Below are positions 1-10,568 of a DNA stretch of 64,000 nt, one piece after another. Positions within the stretch are counted from its first letter, which is position 1. Each line of letters opens with the position of its first letter. Location: NCBI GenBank assembly GCA_001600455.1, contig BCKC01000005.1, positions 744,001 through 808,000 of the forward strand, written 5' to 3'. Both the position numbers and the translations under genes were made by a program. Below the pieces are notes generated by a model. The model did not search any database and had not been told where the DNA came from. It was given only the letters and a program-made list of their open reading frames with translations. Origin of the DNA: Endocalyx cinctus. Its lineage: Eukaryota; Ascomycota; Sordariomycetes; Amphisphaeriales; Apiosporaceae.

Positions 1-413
1 GTGTAAGTGAGAATTACCTGAGATGGAGAATGTTCTTTCAGGGTAGTTTATTTTCGGAGGCGGTGGTTCTCGGCGATAATAATTATACGCCCTTTTTATA
101 TCGTCTTTCTTTATCTTCACCGGTCTCTTTTTATTCCTACTCGGAAAAGCAAAGAAGTATGCGACCTTCTTGTGTACCGGGGTATATCCCCGTTTCAAAT
201 TCCATCTTTCCATTACCTTGGTCTGTAAAAGAGCTCGAGCTCTTTGTTCGACGTTCGCCTTACTCCCTCGTCAGATCTCGGGACATAATCTTTGTCTGAT
301 TCGGGTTGACTTGGAGTATAGATTTACCGACATACTCCCCACAAAAATGAGCTCCTAACGAGAAATGATAATATCCCGTATCACTTATATATATAACTAC
401 TCTCGCGCATATC
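1..413. other. left-edge intergenic DNA, upstream of small secreted protein gene
   Basis: No convincing coding region is seen. The open frames here are short and lack homology-like features. A TATATATATAA run sits at 386-396, only about 18-28 bases before the start codon of the following gene. That is close for a TATA box, so it may be incidental or imply a very short leader. Confidence 0.5.
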
Positions 414-736
414 ATGATGCGAGCTACGTATAGCATTCTCGTCTTAGCTGCTGTTGCTTCTGCCCTGCCCGTCCTCGGCAGGATGACTGCACAGGATATT
501 GGAATAGACCCCAATGAACTCCTAGACGACATCCAAAGTCTATTTGAGCAGACGTGTCACAATATTTGCTTGAAGACTTTCCCCGAAGAAGGTCCAAAAC
601 AGGACTATTGCATGGGGATATGCCGTAAGTCAGCCACTTCCAGAATTTATAACCTCGTTCAGAGCATTTATCTAACATGCTAGGAGTAGATCACAAGCAC
701 TCCGCACCTGGTATGGACGATGCGGATATGAAGTAG
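414..736 (+). CDS. small secreted protein with twin CX3C motif (87 aa, one intron)
   Basis: Exons 414-624 and 684-736. The intron 625-683 has a GTAAGT donor, a CTAAC branch site and a TAG acceptor; the unspliced frame would instead run to 683. The protein begins with a clear signal peptide (hydrophobic core ILVLAAVASAL, residues 8-18) and the mature part is about 65 residues. It has four cysteines, at 48, 52, 66 and 70, arranged CX3C-X13-CX3C, followed by a short acidic tail. This spacing is known from alpha-hairpinins and from small Tim chaperones; the signal peptide argues against a mitochondrial Tim. I infer a secreted helical hairpin with two disulfides. The function is unknown; a candidate effector or antimicrobial-type peptide is speculative. 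No neighbour gives a clue. Confidence 0.62.
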
Positions 737-2675
737 AATTTGAAGCTTAGCAGCGAAGCTATCCAATTACCCTAGCATCGCTTGACCGCGATAACCCAGT
801 AGGCACGTCTGCTGAAATTTCAAGCAAATCAGCATATTGTATCCTGCTTAACCGATGATTCTGCGAAAGTGATGGCGGCATTGTTATTCACTTGGATTTA
901 GCTGTGAAGTTTAAGATTGATATTGCCATGCGTAGCATTTCGTGAGCGAACAAAGTCGAGTCTAGAATCCTAAATCTAAATCCCCTGGACGTAGGGGCAG
1001 AGCGCTGCGGGGACGTGGAAGGGAACACCAGTGATAAAATAACTCCCCAAACGTCATTCCAGGGACTACTACCGGAAATCCGATGGATGATAAGATCATC
1101 TGGCAGTGAAGACCAAAGAAGCAGACAGCTACCGAGGTGGGTTTGCACTTGCACGTGTCAACAGTGAAATCGCGCGAGAAGCGCTACGATTCGGTATCTT
1201 GCTTCCCGTTCCTTAGACCTTAGAAAATAGCCAAAAAAGAAGACTAACATTAATAGCGGATAAGTCCGTCGAGGTCCGATCACCGCAAGCGCCGGCTCGA
1301 GATCATTTCATAACAAAAGATGTTGGATGTGAAGTAGAATTGACCTCTAGGGGAGAAACGGATGACGAAGCGGACGGCGTATGGATGATTGGGTTCCGAT
1401 CTCGAGTTACATCCTAGCCTTAATGCGGTGGTCAATAGCACGGTTAATGAGACGACGGCTTACGTGACTGCTCTCTATATGTAGAATGCTGGTATCGAGG
1501 TGGTTTGGAAATTTATTCGAAATGGTGTTACCGATGAGTGAGCGTTGGTTAATTGGTTGGTTGGGTACGGGTTGTGGTACTAGGCTCTAGCTGACTAGTT
1601 AGGTACTTAAGTACATTATATCGAAACGGATCGGCCTCCCCTCCCCCTTCCCTGAACGGTATGTAGTAGTTGAACCTGGGTTCAGCTTTGACTCCATTTA
1701 ATAGCCGCTTAACGTACGTACGTTGACTTAGTGGCCATTTACAGCGATTTACATGCTGTAAGATGCGCTGTAGATATCTCACTGAGCTATCGTTGAGCTA
1801 CGGTACTGTTGAGCTGCTGTTGAGTTGCGGTCTACTGTAGCGTTAACTAGGTTAGAGTCAGTCTTCATTCCGGTGGTTTGGGGCGATGCAAGCTTCCTAT
1901 TAGTGTACGTGTACGATATTATTTTGCCATGTACAGAGTACAAGCATATATTATGTATATTATTTTTTATTTTTAATAGGGGCATTGCAGGTTAGAAGCT
2001 GACACTCGGGTACAGTAGTGTAGGGTAGTGTAGAGTAGTAGTGTAAGTACATATAAAAATTCGACCCGGGTTCAGCTAGCCACCCAGCCACGCTCGCAGG
2101 CTCGCTGCTACGGTAGACCCCCTTGAACCCCTAGTCAACTACCTTCCACTATCCCCGCGAATGAAGCAGATTTCGTCTCAACTCCCGTCCTAACAAGTCG
2201 CAAAGGGTCATGTTTGAAACGAGGAGCAAACAATGCCACGGTACTCCGTAGACCTTTAGTATAAATAAAATATTTATATATAACCATGTTTCCATTAGCT
2301 TGCTGTTCCATTATTTCCTGATAAGGTTATTGTAAAGTTTTTTTTTTTCCTGAAAGGGTTATCGTAAAGAATCATAGTCATTTAATAAGAACTACTTAAA
2401 TAAACGTCGGACAGGCAGTTTGCGAATACCCTTTCTTTGAACTTTTGTCACAAAGTACTGCTCGACCCAGTGCAGGACGAACAGTATATCAGCATTTAAG
2501 TAACTTCCTCAATAGTCCGCCAACGTTTAAATGCGTCGCTTGAATCGCGTGTTACCACCCTGAGATCTACATACGGTACTTCGCTCTACATTGCTCGTAT
2601 CCAAACATATCAGCAGACCCGCAAGATCGAGTCGAGGCGAATCTACTTGCAAGAGCTGTACGATAAGCAGACGAA
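737..2675. other. intergenic region, 1.9 kb
   Basis: Only short open frames without recognisable domains occur (for example 888-1154 on the minus strand). It contains scattered TACGTACGT and GTAGTGTAG-like simple words around 1705-1720 and 2010-2045. I see no RNA gene or transposon protein. Confidence 0.4.
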
Positions 2676-4055
2676 ATGTCTTTAATCGGCAAGCCGGTTC
2701 CGTGCGACGACAAGCGAGATGAGCAACAGCATAAATCCGCGTGGTTTCATTTTATGAAGGTATAGTGACCGGACCATTACTCTTCAAGTAGGGTTATATT
2801 GGATGTAACCCATGTAACTAACTAGTAATCTATTTTTCAAGTCTATCGCCACTTTCAAAGGCGATCTCACCACCTTGACGGCACCGCCTTTCCTTCTCGC
2901 GCCGCAATCGATCGTCGAATATAGCACCTATTGGGCAGAGCATCCGCATCTCTTCGTAGCGCCTGCTAGGGAAGAGTGCAAGGAGAGGAGGGCGTTGCTC
3001 GTGCTCCAATGGTTCCTCAGCACTCTGCGGAATCAACACGCCAGTCGGCACGAAGATGGCACTAGGAAGAAGTTGAAGCCACTCAATCCTTTTCTGGGTG
3101 AAATATTCTTGGGTAAATGGAAAAGCGACGTCGGTACGACGCAACTGGTGAGTGAACAGGTCAGTCATCACCCGCCCGTGACTGCATACAAGATCTGGAA
3201 CGATACTCATGGCATCAAGGTATGTTTCCCTAACCTTTATCTCAAAGTCCGGATACTTATTTCTTCTAGCTGGAAGGCCAAGTCGCCCCGAAGGCGTACT
3301 TCTCATCAACCGTAAATATCGAACGCCAAGGCTACAACATTTTACACATCGACCAGTATAACGAGGATTACTGGATCACTATGCCGAAGGTCCACGTGGA
3401 GGGCATTGTCACGTTTAACATCACCCCCGAACTCAGCGGCACATCGTACATACGTAGCTCTTCCGGTTATACAACTCGTATAGACTACTCTTGCAAAGGC
3501 TGGTTAAGAGGGAAGAGCAACTCGTTTACCGCCACGGTATATCGAGACGGTATGGAGAAGGCGCCAATATATGTCTTGGAAGGCTGTTGGAATGAATCGT
3601 ACACGGTCAAGGACGGCAAGGGGAAGCTTCTCGACACGGTCAATCTCGTTTCTTTGCAGAGAACGCCACTCTACGTCGCGCCGGTTGATCAACAACATCC
3701 TCTGGAGTCAAGGCGTGCATGGAAACACGTCGTTGATGCCATAGGCAGGAACGATATCCTCGCCGTCGGTCACGAGAAGAGCAAGATTGAAAATGCGCAG
3801 CGAAGCTTGCGAAAGGAAGAGCAAGCCGCGGGGCAGAGTTGGAGGAGACGGTACTTCACCGAAACCGAAGTTGATCCTCTGGTTGATAGACTTGCCGTAG
3901 GGAAAAAGTCGACTACAGGAAAAGACGGCGAGATTATTTGGAAGTTCGATGTTGGCAAATACAAGAAGATAGAGGAAGGCGCAAGAACAGGGATGAAGAG
4001 CCCAACACATACCCGTTTCGATTCTGGCGTAGGTTTCATATCTGTCCAGGCCTAA
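2676..4055 (+). CDS. oxysterol-binding protein family, Kes1/Osh4-like
   Basis: Three exons: 2676-2759, 2842-3219 and 3270-4055, giving 415 aa (yeast Kes1 has about 434). Exon 1 is a short leader reading MSLIGKPVPCDD and ending FMK; splicing joins it to SIATFKGDLTTLTAPPFLL, the typical Kes1 lid/N-terminal region. The signature EQVSHHPP lies near residues 133-140. The first intron uses GTATAG and an AAG acceptor, so that junction is slightly less certain; the second (GTATGT...TAG) is standard. Family members are single-domain cytosolic proteins exchanging ergosterol and PI4P between membranes, and no PH or ankyrin domain is visible here. It converges with the MFS gene 246 bases downstream. Confidence 0.9.
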
Positions 4056-4301
4056 CCAGCTTTACCTAAAAGCCCTACAACGTTATTATGATACGGGGAA
4101 TTCGAGTGATTTCAGGGGGTTCTGTGAACCATGGGAAATATAATAATTAGTCGCCACGATGTAATGGTATTGGATATAGAACACGGGGAGGAAGACTTCG
4201 GGTAATTCTTCTCTTGCCGAGTGCCAGATAGAAACTACGTAGACAAATGATACCCAAAATTCTACGCTGAGAAGGAATTCAAATGTAGCCCAGTAATATT
4301 C

Positions 4302-6461
4302 TCACGTAAACCATCTAAAATCATCCACCTTCGGACCATCTCTTAATTTTAGAGTGGGCACGTCTCGAGCACTGAGGTTTACTCCTTGGCGCCTATTCCG
4401 GCGCTTGTTATCCCAGACCATGTAGAGACCAAGCGTCAGCGTGACCAAGAAGCCGAAAGCACCGAAGCTAGCCGTGGTAATCAGGGCAGGGCCATATTTT
4501 GGAGCATCTTGCTCGCGGAATGTATTGCTGGGAACCAATCCCATGAGGTTAGCCAAAGGAACTCCAACGGATGTCATCGCGAGTCGTTCGCCCTCGTGCG
4601 CGACGTTGTTATTATACCACTAGCATTCGAGAGATGTTAGTGCTTCAACTATTGTGTAAGTTCGTATTGAGGAATGACACTTACGGTACTCAGAAGAACG
4701 GAGGGTGCCGCGGTTCCCCAACACATCCTACGGTACGCCGGAATATTATTAGTAACCAAATACCTTGACTATGGAGTATGCCAGACAAAGCCTTGTGAAC
4801 TTAGCTCAGAGGGAGGTAAAATATGCCCATCTAATGCCGAGGAAACATCATGAAATTGGTAGTAAAATCGGAAGCTCTTGGGGGTACTCACATGAATGTG
4901 GCGAAATAAGCGACTCGGAGCTGTGCCTCCACGTCCGGGAGAGCGGCGTATATGATGAATCCGGTAAATGTAAATGCGAACCCGAGACAAATAAAAGGAA
5001 ACCGAATTTTCAGGAAGTCGGAAGAGAAGGCCAATATCAGTAAGCTCACGGCGCCCTGATCGGGGAATTAGCCATGCTGCAATCACGTAAAATAAGGCTC
5101 ATCGGGGTACGAGACTCACCGTAATGTTAGGGGCTACGGTGTATAAGTTAGTGCGGACGGTGTCGGTAACAATTCGCTGTACGATCTGCGGCAAGAATAG
5201 ATTCACAGACTGCAGAGGGACACCTAAGCTGATCTCGATAAGTAGGAAACCGTAAGTCGAGGGTCTCTTGAAGACTTTGAGGGACTCCTTGAGGCTAAAT
5301 TTTTCGTTTACGGTAGAGGAACTGTCAACATGTATGCGATGATACGCAAGTTTCTTCTCTTGCTCGTTTAAGAATGTCGCCTCAGCCGCGTTCTTGGGCA
5401 AATACCAGAAAGCGAAGATGGAGACTAAGATGGTGAGCGTTCCTTCGACTATAAACAGCCAGCGCCAGGGATGATCGACGAGGTGTGACTTGATCTGGAA
5501 GACGCCAAACGCGAGGAGACCACTGAAAGCGTTCGCAATATTCGAGGCGGCGTAGAACACGGCTAATCGTCTGGCAAGCTCTCCTCGCCTCTGAATCACG
5601 GAGCAAACGCAAAACATTAATATCAATGTATGCACAATTCCAAGCATGCTATGATAGCCATGACAGCGGAGGGGAAGTCAAGGATGACGAGATGGGTATA
5701 CTTACTACATATAAGTCAGCATCTGAAACCGAATTGAGAAAGGGTGATGGTGGTGGTACATACCATAGAATGTAGTTTGATAATAGATGACGAGCGGGAA
5801 AAACGCCGACTCGGCCGTTCCGAGAAACCATCTCAAAGCAAAAACGCCACTGAAATTGCGTACCGTGGACATGAGCAAGGTAAATGATCCGAAAGAAAAC
5901 ATGAGGATCGGAAGCATGCGAGATGGTCCGACTTTCTGTCCAATCATGGCTACAACGGGTGCGAATAACACGTAAGGCACGAAGAAGATGGCGACTATCT
6001 GATTATATTGCCCTTCGGCGAAGCCAAGATCTGTGACGTGCCGGCGCAATCAGCAATCCGATTTTCGAATTTTCGGCTTTACGAGTAACGACTGCCAGGT
6101 CACCTAACACACATACCTGTAGACAGACCAGCAGTTTGCGCATTGCTAAGATTTCCCTTGTCTAGAGCATTGAAGAGATACTACAAGACCAAAAGTGCTG
6201 GTTAGCTAAGTGCCGACCATAAGTTTTCGGAACCGGCGCAACATCACTCACCATAAGGGCAAGAACAGGTAAGAGGCGAAAATCAAACTTTCGGCAGAGC
6301 GCTCTCTCGGCGGCATGGTCAAGCACATGGGCAGTTTCTTCATTTAGTATGTCTTGATTGCTCTCAACATCATCATCCACGGAGTCGTTTTGTTTTTTCG
6401 TGAATCCATCGTCGATTTGAACGGGCTGCTTATCGCCGTGAGGATAATTTTCGGATGCCAT
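4302..6461 (-). CDS. MFS permease, Dal5 / allantoate-type anion:cation symporter family
   Basis: Eight exons on the complement: 6461-6252, 6180-6117, 6030-5764, a 17-base microexon, 5590-5120, 5055-4892, 4727-4685 and 4619-4302; about 517 aa in total. Family landmarks are the acidic N-terminus, YLFNALDKGNLSNAQ in TM1, LRWFLGTAESAFFP, ARRLAVFYAASNIANAFSG, HPWRWLFIVEG, a region near CWGTAAPS, and the C-terminal FREQDAPKYGPA. This is the typical order of fungal Dal5-like transporters for allantoate, nicotinate or related organic anions; the substrate cannot be told. Between TTFYG and RRGELARR the frame closes only with a 17-base exon (about 5718-5702, after a TTTCAG acceptor), which is unusual. 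If that exon is wrong, the gene may carry a frame defect there. Confidence 0.82.
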
Positions 6462-7699
6462 AGTTATCGAGATTAACGGCGAAAGAGTTGATTGATTTAC
6501 ATTGAATATTCCTAGGGAACAAGAAGAAGTTCTAGGACTCTCACAAACTCATTTGAGAAAGAAACATACTCGAGTCAAGTTATAATTTGTCTTGAATCTT
6601 AGCCAAGCCATGGAAGAGATAAGCGTATCTCATAACACGAGGTTCTGTGTACGTAACCTCAATCAATCATCATTCATATAATTTACCCTGCGAGTTGCCC
6701 GTTTCCGTGGTTAGTTTATCATTCACCCTTCCTTTTATCTCATGTTATTATTCGCCCGATATTTCTTATCTCGGTGAAAAAAAGAAAGCATTGGCGGGCT
6801 GGGAAGCTCCGACCCCTAGTCCCAGTTGTCGCACTTGTCCGATGTAACGTATGTATACATATGAATGTGCGCGCGCGCATGTGTGTATATGCGTGTTCGT
6901 AGTGTAGTATACATGATACATTATAATAAATAAATAAACATCAATCCATCGCATCCGAGTAGATACGGAATTTTAGTACATATAGATCGCTCAAAGTAGT
7001 CGGCTAGGAAGATATCCTCATGCTAGGTAGGTAATACATTTACCGAAAGACTTTTCTCACGCATTAGGGATTGAGTTAGGGATTCAGATAGTAGCCACTT
7101 CTGGCTCAGAAGCGGTTGAGATAACACCCATTTTCGTTGTTTAATTGCTATTGTCATCGAATCTACCCCGACTCTGAACTTTGGTTAATCTTAGGTTAGT
7201 GGAGAATACCCTCCCCGACCGTTGACGTACATTGTTACCCAGACTGCCAGATAAATAAATATGCATCAAGCGAAGGCGGGTGAGTTTAAAAGAGGTCATC
7301 CTAGATTAACTTGGCTTATACTGTACCTACACGTAAGTAGGTACTTACAGCGTAGTGGGCGGAAAGCTTCACAGTTACTGCGCACTAGCCAGAGAGATCG
7401 CTGCTAAGTACCGCAACTTGATACTCAAGTAGCTTTTGGAACACACATAATTGTGATCCCCATCAAAGTGGGATTGCGTGGGATAGTATTATTATTCCCC
7501 GACAGTGTTCCGATGCTTTGCCAGCTTATTAATATTGGGAAAATTAACATAACCGAATTAGGTTATACGTAGTGGTACCCAATACCGGCAATGTAATACC
7601 CCTCTATCAGAGAAAACACCAAAGGTTTTTTTTTCTTCTAGCACTTAAATATCATATACTTCTATATCTGTAAAAAGAGAGAAGAAGAAGAAATAAAAA
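6462..7699. other. divergent intergenic region between MFS permease and RidA genes
   Basis: No gene is seen in 1.2 kb. An alternating purine-pyrimidine stretch with a GC core is at 6866-6896. A purine-rich leader (GAAGAAGAAGAAATAAAAA) lies immediately before the RidA start codon. The interval should hold both promoters. Confidence 0.4.
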
Positions 7700-8225
7700 A
7701 TGGCAGAGAAAACACCAGTTTTCACAGACAAGGCTCCCAAGGCCCTCCCTGGCATCTACAGCCAGGCTATCAAGGCGAATGGATTTGTCTTTGTGTCTGG
7801 GTGCGTTCCCATGGACCCTGTAACCATGAAGATTATCGATGGTGATATTCAGGCACATACCGTGAGTTGAATCTAAAGAGCTTCTCGTGCTTCGAACATC
7901 GAAACGTCACGTCATTACCTGCTTTCTTACATCTCGTACAGCACCAATGTATCAAAAATATCACGGCTATCTTGGAGGCATCGGGATCCGATATCAACAA
8001 GGTCGTTAAGGTCAACGTTTTCATCGCTAACATGGATGACTTCGCCGCCATGAACGAGGTTTATACCCAGTACTGGGGCGAGGTGAAGCCTTGCAGAACG
8101 TGAGTTTTTTTTTTCTCGTACTCGATTTCATTTGACATTAATTAATAATGGTTTATAGATGTGTCGCTGTCAAGACTCTGCCCTTAAACGTTGATGTGGA
8201 AATTGAATGTACGGCTACCTACTAA
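7700..8225 (+). CDS. RidA/YjgF/YER057c family enamine/imine deaminase
   Basis: Exons 7700-7861, 7942-8099 and 8159-8225 give 128 aa, the usual length. Recognisable features are the N-terminal PGIYSQAIKANGFVFVSG, then GDINKVVKVNVFIANMDDFAAMNEVY, and the C-terminal TCVAVKTLPLNVDVEIECTA that contains the family's conserved PRS-like region (here PCRTCVAV with Arg before the last intron). Family members (Hmf1/Mmf1 in yeast, RidA in bacteria) form trimers and hydrolyse reactive 2-aminoacrylate-type enamines released by PLP enzymes. No mitochondrial presequence is evident, so a cytosolic form is likely. Introns use GTGAGT donors. Confidence 0.92.
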
Positions 8226-8932
8226 ACCAAGCTATCCTACTGTAGGTGGTGTGGGGTTACTTTTTACGTATACAGTACTATATAGCTCTACCTATGTACT
8301 ACGGTAAATTCTAGGTACCTAGCTGCCTAGGTAGTTACTGTACAGTACAGTACCTACTTAAGTTGGTACCTAGGCAGCTAGGTTAGGTACTTACTTAAGT
8401 ACTTAGTTAGGTTAATTACTACTTCCCCTACGGAGTGCCCTATCAACCCTTTTGTTGACGGTGAAACATACCGATGGCTGCCACTGGCAACCCCAACTTA
8501 CCAGTACCCAACTTACATATGAAACGCTTAGCGATCCAATCAATATGAAGAACCCGTTGTCTCGTTCGCTCAAAGTAGTGCTATCCTCATATGATCTATG
8601 GATGTATATGTAATTCATTTATTACATCATCATTACCAGGGTAGTTTGCGGGGGCAATCAATGCGAGCCGTTGTTTCGTTGATGTTGATATTGTTGCTTT
8701 CAGCTTTGGGGAAAGTAAAGGGAGTACTTTGTTTACGTTAAAATATGACAATATCAACATTACCTCTTTGTCTTCAATATAATATCTAAAATAAGAGAGC
8801 CCACGGAATTATCTACCTGGTATTACCCGTGCAGTCTTATTTTGTTTGTTCATTTCTATCTATTTCCAACCTGATAACGCTTCGCTACAACAAGATATTA
8901 ATTTGTGAATCTGAGATACAAATATATACATC
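8226..8932. repeat. intergenic DNA with TAGGTACCTAGG-type low-complexity block (8236-8416)
   Basis: Between the RidA and RPEL genes is a block built from overlapping TACCTAGGTA, CTTAAGTA and GTACAGTAC words in both orientations, rich in short palindromes. Similar blocks occur near 20.7-20.98 kb and 43.05-43.45 kb. The remaining part to 8932 is AT-rich with no gene. Confidence 0.6.
8236..8416. repeat. TAGGTACC low-complexity palindromic block
   Basis: Short overlapping words GTACCTAGCTGCCTAGGTAG, TACTGTACAGTAC and TACTTAAGTAC form many small inverted repeats. It starts right after the stop codon of the RidA gene and so may lie in its 3' UTR. Confidence 0.65.
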
Positions 8933-9466
8933 ATGGCCGACGATTCGAAGCCCACACCTAACATCGACGAGACTCCCATCTCTCCTGTTCGTGGAGAGGG
9001 GCGTAAGAACTCGCTCGAGCAGCTTTTGCAGCACCGACCGGATCGCGCCGAACTTGTTGACAGTAAGTGCGGTGGCTTCTCCAAACTATATCCTGTGATT
9101 TCGGACTAACTTGCATTCCATCGTAGAAAATATCTTGCCCGCTTCGACCGCTGCCCCAAGCTTACAAGAAAAGCAGAAGGAGGTGAGTGCCTAATCGCCG
9201 TTCTCTCCAAACCCCTTCTCCCCGAGTCACCCTTCTAGATTGTCTGTACATCCAAGAGACCGTAGTACAAAGTCTGACCCGAGCAACGTAAATCAAAGCT
9301 CGAGAAACATATGCGCGCCGATTCTCTGAATGATAAGATTTCACATCGTCCTTCCCCCGAGAAGCTCATGAAAGACGGGCTTCTTCACGAAGATCCACGT
9401 TCGCCCGACGAAAAATATGCCGAGGCCATCGAGGATGAGTACGCTAAGAGAGAGGGTGGCGCTTGA
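8933..9466 (+). CDS. RPEL-repeat protein (small, two RPEL-like motifs)
   Basis: Exons 8933-9062, 9127-9182 and 9299-9466 give 117 aa. Two RPEL-like motifs are visible: SLEQLLQHRPDRAELVDKNI (split by the first intron) and SLNDKISHRPSPEKLMKDGL. The rest is hydrophilic and acidic with a KYAEAIEDEYAKRE tail. In animals RPEL motifs bind monomeric actin (MRTF, Phactr). Small fungal RPEL proteins of this layout are common in filamentous ascomycetes but poorly studied, so actin binding is an inference. The first intron falls after the first base of the K codon in DKNI; phases close throughout. Confidence 0.85.
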
Positions 9467-10568
9467 AAGACGGCCGGGTCAATTTCCCTGGATTTCTAGG
9501 TCGTTGAATTGATCCTAGCAAAACGCAGGGCAGATTTGAATATCTCGAATCAAAGTCTTATCCGTATACTCGATTAGCTTAGTTTTTTCGGTAAAATATC
9601 ATGATGTTAACGTTCGTACCTCCCACTAGAACTTGAAGTAGCTTCGCAGTACACAGGTGTGCCTCAGGGAAACCGATCGTGAGATACTCACAAGTTCGTC
9701 ATGATTTTAATCCATTCCCATAGATATAATTGATCGATGTAATATCGTGATGAGTATAGATCATGGAGGGAGCCAGACGTTTATGATAGAAGTATTGAAG
9801 ATGAAGATGGCGGGGAATTATTGTGCCCATCTCGTAGTTTTAGACTCCGCTTCTCACATGGGATCTAGTAGAAAAGGGCACCACGTAATTGCAATGGTTA
9901 ACTATGTAATACGGTTGTGATCTAATATAGATGACCCGTGGAAAACTTAGAAGGATCAATGCGTTGACGTCTGACATAGAGGCTCATTCTCACGTCTGGG
10001 TAAAATATATCATGATAAGTCTAGCCATGTAATGTCGAAGAGACTCGTTAAAGTCCGTCCGCTCTGCCACCATCGTCGATAAAGCCCTTCCTTTCAACGC
10101 CCTGTCCTTGGCTGGGTATTGGCAATTACGTTACCCTAAGACTTAAAATGGTATTCCGCCACTCATAAGTACATTTCTGTCTCGGTCTGGGAATTGCCGC
10201 CGCGAAATTGCTGCATTCGGTGCCGAAGACCCCGAGCGTTAGGAGCGAAACCCTGGCAAACCTCCCCGCACCATGCTCTTCTATTCCCCGGGGTCTTGGT
10301 TCTACGTGGGCAGCCGAGTTGGTGATAGGGTCGCATAACTACCCCCTTTCAGACGTTACCGATTCATCGGGCTTGTCTTAATTTATCTACATTCTCATAA
10401 CGCAAACCAAAAAGCTTGGCCTGCTCGATCCCCAATTACTCCAACATTATCTAGCTCCTGCATTTTACTCGTTATAAGGCACGATGTTCACCTTGTGGTT
10501 ACGGTCTAGACGAATAGCTTTTCGTTAATCTCTGATTGAGTAACTGTCGGGTTTTAATTCCTGACACA
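9467..10568. other. intergenic region upstream of the GH51 gene
   Basis: About 1.1 kb without a supported gene. A TATAAGG element at 10472-10478, some 95 bases before the GH51 start codon, is a reasonable core-promoter candidate. The sequence between 9600 and 10050 repeats the word ATATCATGAT several times. Confidence 0.4.
10472..10478 (+). promoter_or_regulatory. candidate TATA element of the GH51 gene
   Basis: TATAAGG lies about 91 bases ahead of the start codon at 10569, within the normal fungal range. It is supported by position only. Confidence 0.35.

Noticed and set aside
4769..5086. 105-residue minus-strand frame beginning MIAAWLIPRSGRR
   Set aside because: It is an out-of-phase read of MFS exon 6; the correct frame reads GAVSLLILAFSSDF and matches the family.
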